Origin: Spirogloea muscicola
Taxonomy: Eukaryota > Streptophyta > Zygnematophyceae > Spirogloeales > Spirogloeaceae
Direction: 5' to 3'
Length of the DNA: 23,844 nucleotides
Assembly: GCA_009602725.1 (NCBI GenBank)
Contig: WELB01000344.1
Location: 70,562 to 94,405, forward strand
Shown: piece by piece, positions 1 to 10,203 of the stretch
Layout: the number at the start of each line of letters is the position of its first letter
Position numbering within the stretch: position 1 is the stretch's first letter
Translations under genes and position numbers: made by a program
The notes under the pieces: model-generated
The model's database searches: none
What the model was told of the DNA's origin: nothing
The model's input: only the letters and a program-made list of their open reading frames with translations

Positions 1-3000
1 GGCGGCGCCGCCGGCCGCGCCGCGGCTGGCGCCGCCGGCGGAGGCCACGTACGCTCGGACGCTGGAGGAGTACAACCGCGTGCTGGACATGCTGGAGCGC
101 CGCAAGAAGTGAGCGCTTGCCGAGGGCTCGAGGCCTCGCCGCCGCTTCTGGGCGCCGCAGCTTGGCCGCCGCTGCGACGGCGCCAGCGCTCGCGTCTGAT
201 GCATGCTGCGAAGCAGCTTGGCTGGCTCCTGGACGTTATGAACGTCACAAGAACTGTCGACGTCTCAATGTCAATGGTGCTTCTTATCGTCAAATGGGTC
301 TGCCTGGACATTAAGCCATTGTCATCCAGCACTGAGCCTCAGCTGCGGAGGAGCTTCCTGCAGGAGCTTCCTGCTGCGGGACGCGTACGAGGACCTGGTG
401 ATGGACGGCCTGGCGCCCAGCCGCGACACCTTCCACGTCCTCATCGTCGGCGCCATGCGCGGCAGCCGCCTAGACGACGCCTTCTACTTCGCCGACCAGA
501 TGAAGGCCCACAGCCTGGCCCTCGACGTGCGCAGCCAGACCCTCGCCCCGGTCGCTCGCCGCCGCACAGCTTGCATGCCCTCTGAGACGCTGCAGCAGTA
601 TAGAGGTTGGCTCCGTAATAAGCTCCAAGTGGGTCTTGCTCCTGGCTTGTGTTCGAGCTAACGCCGGCCCCTTGTTGTTTCCTTCTCCAGCAAGTGCTCT
701 ATAATTGCCTGATCTCTGCCTGCGCACGCTGCCTGCAGCCGGACCGGGCTTTCTTGGTAGGGCCCCTTTCTCTTGACTGGGAATGAAGCCAGCCTTTATC
801 AGGCAGCTGTGTTTTGCATGAGACACCGTTCTAACATTGGCAGGATTGGGCTCTTGTTGCATGGCTTTCCTACTGATCTTGAAACAAACTTTGAAGCCTT
901 GCAGCAATTTGACCCAGGACACCAAACTCTTATAGGTTCACCTTGTGATCCCAAGGCCCTTGTTATTGAGGAGCTTGTGTTGCAACAGCTCATGAGCTCC
1001 TTTGGTGGTCCAGGTAGCAGAGGAAATGGAGGCGGAGGGCATTCAGCCCAAGTTGCGGACTTATGTGGCCCTGCTGAATGCTTGTGCATTCTCTGGCCGT
1101 GTCACAGATGCGTAAGTACCGCAGGGCTATGCTGCAGTGCTGCATGGTGAAGATCAGTCTTTATGCTAGCAATGTTTGAGGGGCCTGCCTCTCTCTTTCT
1201 CCTCTTGTGTGGTGAGATCTTCAGAACAGGCAGTTTCTTAGAATGGCCGTCCAGGTTGCAGTAGCAAAACTTAGAGTTGCTGTCCGAAGCAACTACGACT
1301 CTAGCTTCCTGAAATTGATACAAAAGTCTGGTGTACTGTCGGCAAGTGAAGGGGGTTTGTATGGGGGTGAAATGACCAGTTAATGTACGTGGTCTTGGCA
1401 CGCTTGCTCTTCTGATGCGCAGGTATGAATTGGTACAGAGAATGACAGAGAAAGGGATGACGCTGAGCCGCCATTGTTACGCAGCGCTCATCAGCGCCCA
1501 CAAGTACGGGCCTCATGCTGACGACACCAAAGCAAAGGTGGACATGAGAGCTGCTTGCGTTGCGATTGTGATCTGTGTCCCATGGTAGGACACGTGATAC
1601 TTCTGCACGTAGTCAGCTCAGACACACTTTCTGTATTATCATCAAGAGCTTCGCCCCTTGAGATGATGACAGTCTGTGGAGATCGTCTTTCCGTCTGCTT
1701 CTGGTGGCCTGACTCGCTCATTAGACTGTATCAACCTCGATCCTAGCTGCTGTTGGTGGGAAGACTCGCTCTGAAGTCAAATCGGTGCATAGTTCCTACT
1801 CCTTGCTGCTATGACGAATCGAATAAGCTACACTAGGCTGAGTGGAATGAGTGGCGCCGGTGGCCTTGCCTCCAGATCCTTGAGCTTCTGGAGCAATCAA
1901 GGGAGAGAAAGAAGAGAAGGGATGCCACCAGCGCCTCCATTTCCGGTAAAGATCATGTGGACAGCGCCCAGCATGCGACAAAGGAGGACCGGCAGGAGGA
2001 CCTGGAGTATGATGAGGAGCTCATGACGGGCATGGAGGGCATGAAGGGATTCTTCCGGCGCTTCATGAACGACTCGCGACTCAATGTGTACCATGCGGCC
2101 ATGCGAGCCTTTGTGGACTTGAAACACTATGAGGTCCGCCTCTCATGACGTTGCTAATTGGGAGTTGCTTGTCGAGGCTTATCTCAAGAATTGGGTTTTG
2201 CTTTCTCTGGAGTGGCTGACTTGCTACAAATATCCATCAGGGTGTGCTGGATGTCTTCCGCTACATCACTGAAGATGGCTACAAGCCCGACCCGTTTTCG
2301 TACGTCCAGCTCATGAGGTACACTTGTTGCCTGCTCCATTGTACAGATTCTGCTCGTCCCCCTTGATCAGCTCATCATCCGTCCATGTCAGAGGCACCCT
2401 TCACTCCACATATGTCACACATTGTGTACTTGGCAGACCTGCAGATTCTACCGCTGGGTGCTTCCAGGTATTGTCAGTAAGCCAGGTTGCTGATGAAAGC
2501 CGAGTCATCGAGCCCCTGTCAAGTTTGATAAGGGGCTGTTGGACCATGCCATTGGCCTTGCAGGGCGAACCTGAAGGCAGGCAAGGTGGAAGCTGCAAAA
2601 CAGAGTTATAAGGACTATCTGGCTCTCGGCGCTCCTCCGACGCTTGACTTGTACCTCGTGAGCAGATCGTTACAGATGCATGTAGTCGTGTGCTGCTCCC
2701 ACAAGTGGCACAGTCTCCCTCCAGTGAAGCCTGTGAGATTTGAGCAGCAATTGATAGCTCTTGTGCCAGTCTCCAATTATGCCAACTTCTTCTTTGCCTT
2801 GCTGCTCTTAATGATTGTGATGGGCAGATGCTGATGGAAAGCGCCATCCTCAACTTTGATGCTGAAGGCGCCCAATTCGCTCAAGAGCTCCTGGTAACGC
2901 CTCCAGCCGGTCCTTGTACTCAGTTGGTGACCTACAGATAAAACTGCAAGGGAATGTGGACATTCTCTTTGACAAATACCTCAAGCCCTTCAGCAAGATG

Positions 3001-4197
3001 TTCTTTACTGTGTTGTAACTAGGTGTGCACCCCTTCGTTCTTATGACTGGTCGCTTGGAAATATAGGCGGAGATGCAGGCCAAGGGCTTCTTCCTCAACC
3101 CTCGAAATGGAGGCCACCTTCTTGAGGTTGCATCTCGTCAATTCAGAATCTTCGAGGTATTTCTATTCCATCTGCCGTGCCAGCAACTTCTCTTCCTGAC
3201 ACTCAACATGGCCAAATCGAGTTTGTGACACGGGTCTTGAGCGGAAAATTGCTGCATTCATAGCTCTTCGAATTCTTGTAGTCATAGGTTGTCCATGTTG
3301 ATAGTGATGGGCACTCCAGTACAAGTGGTTGCCAGCACATCGTGCATCTCCGCTGTCATACATTGCTTCCAGCTCGTATAGTAAATTGTTGTTTCTGCAA
3401 CACATCTACAGAGGGATGACTTTAAAACAGCAGACATGATATGGGAGATGCTTTACCGCCAAGGGAATGTGCCCTGGAAGTCATCAATGGCTTACCTTGC
3501 CGGCCTCAGGGTCAGTTTGGTCCGACTTGTAACAGCGTGTTACTCAGCTGCTCTGACATTTTCGACAGCCATCTTTGCTTGATGTTTACTGATACTGTGC
3601 TTTGAGCAGCGCAATTCAGTGCTTGGTTTCTTGTGCAGGTTGTGGCGCCTGCTCTTTTGTTCTTGATGTATATTTCTTGCAAGCAACCACTGTCCTCATG
3701 CAGCCATTGGTTCATTGCAGAGACGGAATGTGAAGGCAACAGACCCCCGCATGCAGGCCGTCCTTTCACACCTGCGCATGCAGAAAGGAGGCAATTTGCG
3801 TGACCTGGGACATGGCAAGGAGGCTGAAGCTGGCGTTTCACAGCCAGAGTTGCTGCCTACAACCACAGACGCCCTCGAGAAGGATGACCTCATTGAGCCT
3901 CGGGAATCGCATGCAGCCCACTTGCAGAACGAGGCAGGCACACGAATAGATACTGAGCAACACATGAGTGCGGCGGTTGATGACGGCACTTTGGCAGAGT
4001 CAAATGCACCTCCACTGGCAGCGGGCAGCCTGGAGGACATACTTTCTGACAGGGTTGAAGAGGAGGAAGGAAGTCCTGACAGGGTTGGAGAGGAGGAGGG
4101 AAATCCTGACAGGGTTGGAGAGGAGGAGGGTAGTACTGTTACGGATGACACATCAGAGCAAGACCGCATTCTGAGGATGCAGGGCTCGCACTTATAG
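1..4197 (+). CDS. Pentatricopeptide repeat (PPR) protein, 5' partial
   Basis: PPR proteins are helical-repeat RNA-binding proteins, usually of chloroplast or mitochondrion, acting in RNA stability, splicing, editing or translation. Exons read as 1-108, 364-526, 691-756, 1014-1111, 1423-1537, 1876-2133, 2241-2317, 2564-2657, 2828-2893, 3067-3156, 3412-3510 and 3721-4197. All junctions are GT-AG and phases agree, giving 570 codons from base 2 to the TAG at 4195. About eight roughly 35-residue PPR units are visible, e.g. TFHVLIVGAMRGSRLDDAF (exon 2), LYNCLISACARCLQPDRAF (exon 3), RTYVALLNACAFSGRVTDA (exon 4), FSYVQLMRANLKAGKVEAA (exons 7-8). A charged insert (ILELLEQSRERKKRRD and after) lies in exon 6. 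The last exon is not PPR; it is acidic and carries a 10-residue repeat. No DYW or SMR domain is seen, so this is a P-class protein. The N-terminus and any transit peptide lie left of the window; the first visible residues are Ala/Pro-rich. The RNA target cannot be told. Confidence 0.85.
4048..4137 (+). repeat. 30-bp in-frame minisatellite, three copies
   Basis: Three tandem 30-bp units (4048-4077, 4078-4107, 4108-4137) lie in the last PPR exon and encode DRVEEEEGSP, DRVGEEEGNP and DRVGEEEGST. Unit length is a multiple of three, so copy-number change keeps the frame. The units differ at only a few bases, suggesting recent expansion. The tail is strongly acidic and probably disordered. Confidence 0.9.
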
Positions 4198-4757
4198 CAT
4201 GCTTGAGCTCTGTCATGCTTCAGCCTGTTTTGTACTATTTTAGTGATCTCCATTAATTAGCAAAAAATAGAACACTAGATTGTTTACATTGAGTGACAGA
4301 AGTGTCTCCACGGTTGGTTGCAAGATTGGGTCTAGGGTTCACGCAATACCAGAATCTGCTGGAGAACCTAGCAATCGTCACAAGGTCGTCTTCATCAGAT
4401 CGAAGTGTCTGGCCGCTCGTATTGGACCAGCACCCACAGCAAGGGAGTTTCCTTTGCCTCTTTTTGGATGCTCCTCTTAGTTCTTACATATTACAGGATC
4501 TTAATTTCAGTCTTGAGTTGCATGTCATGATTTCATATACATGTACTATTTCCCGCAGCCTGACAGGTGCTTGGAGGTCAATTTGAAACTTCACTCATCA
4601 AGGTGATTGGGCTTTGTGACGTGTCAATGAGTACCTTTCCAATCTACAGTTGCTCGGGAGGCAGCAATTTTGTGGCGCAAGTCCTCTGCTGTAAGGTAAG
4701 TGGATTAAATAGAGGAGTGTGGGACTTTGGAAGGTTGCAGGCAGTACTGACAGCCAG
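4198..4757. other. Convergent 3' flank between PPR and SPARK-like genes
   Basis: No gene is assigned here. The stretch holds the 3' ends of two genes facing each other. On the minus strand TGTAA occurs at 4488-4484 and 4495-4491, about 265 bases beyond the SPARK-like stop, and is a reasonable poly(A) signal. On the plus strand the first TGTAA after the PPR stop is at 4690-4694, so transcripts could overlap. A minus-strand splice alternative (donor after 4792, acceptor near 4700) could carry the SPARK-like reading frame into this stretch. Confidence 0.5.
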
Positions 4758-6880
4758 TCAAAGATCAGGCAAGGTTGTCTGACAACGCCACCTGAAGATG
4801 AAGGAGAAGCCGCGGATGGTCAGCGGTTCACTGTGCACTGCCATCACTATTAGCAGCTTGGTGCAGTCGTTGGCCATCGTCTGGTTGGCTGGTGCATCAC
4901 TGCTGGCCCGCCTCAAAAGTGATGCAACGCCGGAGGCTAGATAGTGCAGGCAATCCCCACATGCGCTTGTGGAGTTGACTGCCTCTGCACAGGCGTGTAT
5001 CAGCGGCTGCATCACCCTGCACCACGCAGCAGCCTCTTAACTCGTCTGAGCGGAGTGCAACAGCCACCACACCACCATCAATACCACGAGTACATGAATA
5101 GCCAAGGCATCTACATGTACAACATTGATATGAGGATCTGCATCGGCGGTGGGAGAGCAGCCTGTTGTGCCTAAGCTTGTCTTCTCACCTTGTTGGAGCA
5201 GTGGTTGCAGGACACATGTTTGACATGAAATTGACGCACTGGATGCCAGTCACCTCAAGACAAAGCTCTGCAATGTTGACTGTGACGTTCCGCTTGTAAA
5301 GCGCCGCTTGTAGGCCAGCAGTACATGCTGCATTCATCGCTGGGTAGATTGCAGCCTCACCCAGAACCGCTGCACCATGCAAAGGGCTCCTCAGCAGAAG
5401 CAGTAGCGCTAGCAGGTGTATGGCTCACAGAAGCAGGAGCTCAGCAAGTTGCTTCTACAACCAGCACGAAGAGGACTTGCTTGGAGTACGTCATGAGCAG
5501 ATGTCACAGGGTGCACTAGTGAAGGTGCACCCTGTGATCCTCGAGGCCTGTCATAAGCCTGCTGTCAGCTCACAGGGAAACAGGATAGCAAGGTCGTCCT
5601 GGACGTCTGCCAGGAGCGTGCAGCATTCAGTCGCATTTGGACGTGCACCAGTGCACGCTGCTGCAGCCCTCCTGAATTCAGGGGCCTGCACATGCATGAC
5701 AAGTATTTAGTCAAGGTTTACAATGGATAGTAGTTAGTCCTCATTGTTACCAGCTTGCTGGTCAATTAAGGACATCAGGTAGCAGGCGACCCTGTTGCAA
5801 CACACTGCGATGGCCGCTTGCTCGCCCGCTATTTTAGCGCAATCTTTCAGAGAAATGCATGACGTCACCGAGCAAATTGGACCACCCCAGGCTGGATGCA
5901 TGACTGTTGCTGAATATACACTAATGTCCAGGTTGGCTATAGGAGACTGATCAACCTCTGAACAACAATGCTTGGCCTACACAATGCACTGCAGCACGGC
6001 TCGTACAATGTAAGACCCCAGGAGCAGCTGGAGCAAGTGCAGAGCTCTAAGTGCACAGTACCGCTTGATACTGGATGCCGACACAGACACTCTTGTTCGT
6101 GGGTTGTTGCTGACCGCTAGCATTACGATTGGCCTCACGGCAATCTATTGCCCCTGGAGCAAAATCAAGGGAGGGGTCTGTGCAAGACTTTACAATTGCT
6201 TGCCATGATTAAGTCCCACGCAATGCAAGCAGCAGAAACAGAAGCTCATGTCGCGTTGAACTAGGACCTGTTGCCTGGGTACAAGCTTTGGGAGGACTAC
6301 ACAGCAAGCATAACATGGACTAGGAAAGAGCTTTCCAAGTGGAGTATCTCTACTGAGTGCTGACGAAGGTCATACATTGAGGGCCCTCACCTGCAAGCTG
6401 AGGCTTCTGGTTGACATCAATGGTGATGTTTGCAGCCAGGTCTTGCTGCGCACAGGGAAATCTGCTGTCCTTGGTTGCCAAATTTAGCACTTCTACCACA
6501 AGATGTGCAGGTGGCAAGGACATGTCTGACTTTGACACAGTCATGGCCCCCGTGGTTGCCCCATCAGCCAAGGAGCAAATCAAAGTCCGCTTTCAAGCTC
6601 ATGATCAAGCTCCCCCTTGAGCAAGTTGTACACCCTTGATGCATTGACTGTGCAGGACAACTGACCTTGTCAACCATAGCTAGAATCAAGATCTGGCTGT
6701 TCATTCATATAGTACGGGCTGCTAGCTGCTAATTGTCCATACCCTGACTTTCGGTCGATGGGCTGCCGCAGCGAGCGCTGTGCGCGAGCAATGCATCGCA
6801 AGGACCCCTGCTGCAATTGCAACTGACAGCAGGCCATGTCCTGCAACACCCAGCCGACAGTGTCGCTTCGCCATGTGCAT
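4758..6880 (-). CDS. Secreted cysteine-rich N-glycoprotein, SPARK-like ectodomain
   Basis: Minus-strand exons, in order: 6749-6880, 6634-6660, 6391-6529, 6062-6153, 5574-5685, 5189-5369, 4758-5016. All introns are GT-AG, phases agree, product 313 aa. Residues 1-37 look like a signal peptide: basic start, then a hydrophobic stretch containing GLLSVAIAAGVLAM and an Ala-rich end. The rest has Cys at 47, 79, 104, 123, 141, 151, 152, 183, 204, 212, 220, 237, 247, 250 and 279, and eight N-X-S/T sequons (50, 87, 110, 119, 147, 195, 242, 272). The CC pair followed by a hydrophobic run, later C..C, and an N-X-T then DC near the end match the cysteine layout I know from plant SPARK domains (ectodomain of ARK1/KIN3-type kinases and At1g61900-like GPI-anchored proteins). 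That match is from memory, not an alignment. No kinase follows. Exon 2 (27 nt) and the 3' end are the weakest parts: a donor after 4792 could replace the last residues. Start is the first in-frame ATG; a second lies two codons on. Confidence 0.6.
5504..5537. repeat. Perfect 13-bp inverted repeat (hairpin) in an intron
   Basis: Arms TCACAGGGTGCAC (5504-5516) and GTGCACCCTGTGA (5525-5537) are exact reverse complements with an 8-base loop. It lies in the intron between the fifth and sixth exons of the SPARK-like gene (5370-5573). Confidence 0.9.
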
Positions 6881-7424
6881 AGCCGTTGGCCGGGCTGGCG
6901 CCTCAGCGAGCCTGTCCAAAGCTCCTCGCTGCGGATGGAGAGAATCCGCTGCCCGGCTGAACGCATCACCGCCTTGCCTTTTCAGGCTCCTGGTGCTGAT
7001 CAGGCCTGCACATGCATGCGCCGCGCCGCATCCTGATCGCAGCTGCTGGCCGATGTCCGTCGTGCGAGCCCAATGCACGGGACTCCGCAAATGCCGCTGT
7101 CAGGGGCGGGCTCGGGCCAGCCGCGGCGGCCGTCGCTGGCCTGCAGCTCCTTCACGCCTTGAAGACAGAAAGCTGTGGCGAGGATGGAGGGAATAGTGGC
7201 AGGCGCAGCGGCTGTCGTCGATAGATCTTCGGCGGCACTGAGCACCTCCTGACGGCGCGGAGGTCGCCAGACCTACCTGTGCGGCGGCGGCGGCGTGGAG
7301 CGCGGCGCACTTCCCGCGTGCTGTCCGAGGGGCCTGCAGGAGAACATGGAGGGGGGCCATAAGGTCACCTCAGAAACAAGATACCGGAGATTCTGACAGA
7401 GCAGTTCTGGGCCTGCCGCTTGAC

Positions 7425-7431
7425 TGACGTC
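7425..7431 (+). promoter_or_regulatory. TGACGTC, CRE/bZIP-type element
   Basis: A TGACGTC core, known as a bZIP-binding element, lies 28 bases upstream of the TATA-like box of the hydrolase gene. The same 7-mer occurs at 11188-11194 upstream of the START gene. Function is inferred from sequence only. Confidence 0.35.
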
Positions 7432-7452
7432 GGTCTCGCGGGCGCCTCAGCC

Positions 7453-7459
7453 TATAAAT
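7453..7459 (+). promoter_or_regulatory. TATA-like box of the hydrolase gene
   Basis: TATAAAT in otherwise GC-rich DNA, about 310-350 bases before the possible start codons. Transcription would begin near 7485, placing the CGG run in the 5' UTR. Confidence 0.4.
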
Positions 7460-7559
7460 CTGACAATGGATCACATTCTTGCCCCTCCCCTCGAGGTGCC
7501 CCTCCCGAAGGGTGCTCAGCCGAATTGGCTTCTGTTTCTCAGTTAGTGATTATCCGGCT

Positions 7560-7560
<1 letters not shown>

Positions 7561-7603
<43 letters not shown>
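7561..7603 (+). repeat. (CGG)14 trinucleotide run in the hydrolase leader
   Basis: Fourteen uninterrupted CGG triplets. In frame 1 they read as poly-Arg, in frame 2 as poly-Gly; neither looks like protein, so this is probably 5' UTR. Related GCC/CGG runs occur at 11709-11732 and 11876-11894 (START leader) and 21467-21505 (PFP leader). Confidence 0.9.
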
Positions 7604-7762
7604 AAGCTCGCGGGAGCTCGAGGTGCCGCCGGAGGCCAGAGGCAGTCACTAGAGTCGCAGCTCCCGTCGCGCTGTGCGGGGGCCGGTGCGGGAGAGACGG
7701 CCGCCGCNCGAAGCCGTGCGGCAGGGAGGGCCGCTGCGGCAGGCTGCCGGCAGCTGCAGCCG

Positions 7763-10077
7763 GTGGATGCCGCCACGCGAGCCAGGGCGGCGGCTGACAG
7801 CCTCCAGCATGCCGTCGTCGCCGCTGCGTCGCAGCGCCGTCGTGGTCAGCCCGGCCGGCCGACGGCAGGCAGCCGCCGCCCCCGCCAAGAGGCGGCAGCA
7901 GCCGAGGACGATGGGCTGGGCCCGCTGGATGACGCCGTGATCAAGGCCGTCGCGGACCCCGACGCGCCGGAGAGCGTGGCGGCCGCCGCCACCACCGCTG
8001 CGCTCATCGGCCAGGAGCCGGGCTCCGCAGTGCAGGCTGCCGTGGCCGCCGCTCAGGCCACGCTGCAGCGCCAGCCGCCTGCCGAGCTTGAAGCAGAGCC
8101 TGAAGCGCCGGTCGTGATCTCGCCGGCCTTGGCCGCGATCTACTCGCAATGCCGGACCTGGCACTGGCGCAGCCATGCCATCAACTATGTGGCCGTGGGG
8201 CAGGGCCCGCCCGTTCTCCTCGTGCACGGCTTTGGAGCTTCCATTGGCCACTGGCGCAAGTGAGCAGCTCCGCACTTGCAACCAACCCACTGCTACGAGA
8301 GCATGCCTCAGCGTTAGGGTTAGGGTTTAGGGTTTGGGTTTAGGGGGTTACATTTAGGGTTCGCGTCTGTCTTTGTCAATCATGTAGGCACCACGAAGGT
8401 GCCCTCACAACCACTGTTGGTCAATTCTTAACCACTTGACTTACAGCAACGCTCAGCTGATGACATGGTTTATACAGCTGATGTCAAGGCACATCTGTGC
8501 TTCAAGGCCTCTTCACCTTCTCTGAAGACACTGATGAGGTTGTGCAGGAATATTCCTGTGCTTGCAGAACAGCATACAGTTTACGCACTTGATCTCCTTG
8601 GTCTTGGCGCGTCAGCAAAGCCGACAGGCTTCAAGTACACGATGGAGACCTGGGGAGAGGTAGAGGACTGTAGTGCATGTTGCTCAAATGTGCATCTGGT
8701 GACTCTGGTTGCTTTCCTCGGGGCTTAGGGGGCATCAGCTGCTAAAGACATGTGAAGGCCTTGCTTGATATCAGCTTTGACGCACTGTCAAGCCAAAGGC
8801 ACTGTGCTTGAGCAAAGCAAATGTTCAAACCATTCTTGCTTTTGGCTGACAAGTGCAAATCAGATAAATAAGTCTAACTGAGGAGGTGTTGCTTGGCCAT
8901 GCAGCTCCTAGTTGACTTCATAAGGGTAATAGTCTTGGAACCCGTTGTCTTAGTGGGCAATTCTATCGGGAGTCTTGCCACTTTGATTGCTGGTGCCGGT
9001 ATGTCATGCTGGCGTCTATGTGAAGTAAATTGTATGTTGAGTGATTTGATGACAAGAATGCCATATTGTAACATGTTTGTAATCTCATCCTCTATTTTCA
9101 GGATAGTGATCTGCATATGTGATGCTTCTTTGATGTAGCACTGTAAATTGCGGTGCAATAGAGTGCTGAAGTCAATGTCCCCTCCAATTGCAGATGCACC
9201 GCAGGGGCTGGTCCGTGGTGTCGTGCTCCTCAACTGTGCAGGAGGCATGAATAACAAGGCAGTTGTAGATGATTGGCGGTTGCGAGTATCACTACCCATC
9301 TTCTGGTTAATAGACTGGATCCTGCTGCAACCAGATTTCGCTCAACGGCTATTTGACAGAGTGAAAAGCAAGTAAGCAAGTGGAACGTCCAGGCAAGCCC
9401 ATACTGGATTCTCTGAAACATGTGATTTTGAGCTTTCTCGAGTTCAACAACGCAATGTGGTAACTCTTGCAGGGGCAATATACGCAATGTTTTGCAGTCA
9501 GTTTACAGCAACAAGGATGCAGTTGATGATGAATTGGTCGAGGTACATAAATCTCCAAACAATATTTGGTCACTTCTGCGGAGGTGTCTTGCTTAATAAC
9601 AAGTACAAATTTCCGCTCTGATCAGGAACATTGTCTTCCCAGAACATTGTCTGCCACACTTGTCCATCGTTGATGAACAAGCAAATGCGACTTGCTTTGT
9701 CTTAAGATTGATCATGAACATTAACATCGTACACCGATGCTGAGCAGGTCATTCTGAAGCCTGCCGATGATGAGGGAGCTCTGGACGCCTTCGTTTCTAT
9801 CATAACGGGCCCTCCAGGTCCCCGACCAGAGACTATAGTGCCCAGAGTAAGCTCCCCACTGCTCATCATTTGGGGAGACGAAGATCCTTTCACGCCCAAT
9901 AATGGTCCGGTTGGTCGCTACTTCAGAAAGTTGCAGGAGACAAGGCCAGACTGCCAATTTGTGGAGATCAAAGGGATGGGTCACTGTCCTCATGATGATG
10001 ACCCACAGTCAGTCCACGACATCTTGCTGCCCTGGTTGACGCAGCTGCCCAAAGAGTCAGGTGCACTTGTGGCTTGA
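7763..10077 (+). CDS. Chloroplast alpha/beta hydrolase, CLD1/PPH-like
   Basis: Exons 7763-8259, 8548-8659, 8905-8998, 9194-9371, 9473-9542 and 9748-10077, all GT-AG with matching phases. The core is an alpha/beta hydrolase fold: oxyanion-hole motif LVHGFGAS before the first donor, HWRKNIPVLAEQHTVYALDL across intron 1, nucleophile elbow GNSIG in exon 3 (Ser codon 8962-8964), likely acid Asp in WGDEDP (codon 9877-9879), and His in GMGHCP (codon 9982-9984). The lid segment (exon 4) holds DWRLRVSLPIFWLIDW. This order and spacing match plant plastid hydrolases around chlorophyll dephytylase 1 (At5g38520 type) and pheophytinase, which remove phytol from chlorophyll or pheophytin; substrate here is unproven. 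The start is unresolved: this frame is open from 7550 but has no ATG, and 7763 is a GTG. The neighbouring frame holds a transit-peptide-like stretch from ATG 7767 or 7809 (MPSSPLRRSAVVVSPAGRR), suggesting a single-base assembly error; one base at 7708 is n. A CRE-like site and TATA box lie upstream. Confidence 0.85.
8313..8362 (+). repeat. Interstitial telomere-like TTTAGGG array in intron 1
   Basis: About 50 bases of degenerate TTAGGG/TTTAGGG units, G-rich strand on +, between the oxyanion-hole exon and exon 2 of the hydrolase. TTTAGGG is the telomere unit of plants and many green algae. The G runs could form a quadruplex in the transcript. Confidence 0.8.
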
Positions 10078-10203
10078 CTGAAATTCTTTCGTTATGTCGT
10101 TGTACAACGCCATCTGCTTGAACAGTTGTTCATCAACCGGCCTTACTTTAAACACACGTCAGTTTCTTGAGATCCGCTTGTATAGACACTTGAATTCCTG
10201 CAG

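Larger units (their letters stand above)
6881..7762. promoter_or_regulatory. Head-to-head promoter region, SPARK-like (-) and hydrolase (+)
   Basis: About 880 bases between divergent genes, rising in GC toward the hydrolase. On the minus strand a strong splice donor (CACAG/GTAGGT near 7279) follows a GC-rich open stretch. With the acceptor near 7163 it could be an untranslated first exon of the SPARK-like gene; this is speculative. The plus side holds a CRE-like TGACGTC, a TATA-like box and a CGG run, listed separately. No other gene is supported. Confidence 0.5.

Noticed and set aside
107-112. TGA apparently ending the first PPR frame
   Set aside because: It lies just inside a GT donor (109); splicing to 364 restores a PPR motif in phase.
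3696-4253. 185-codon Ser-rich minus-strand ORF
   Set aside because: It is the antisense shadow of the last PPR exon; the Ser/Pro repeats mirror the acidic minisatellite.
5985-6140. Alternative minus-strand frame (MLAVSNNPRTRVSVSASS...) over the fourth SPARK-like exon
   Set aside because: The other frame has a better acceptor and donor, keeps phase with both neighbours, and carries Cys and sequons.
7100-7360. Minus-strand 86-codon ORF with a strong donor
   Set aside because: It could be a 5' untranslated exon, but the in-frame signal-peptide ATG at 6880 makes it unnecessary as coding sequence.
7420-7797. 125-codon plus-strand ORF with a poly-Arg run
   Set aside because: The Arg run is the (CGG)14 repeat; the rest has no protein character and lies in the probable leader.
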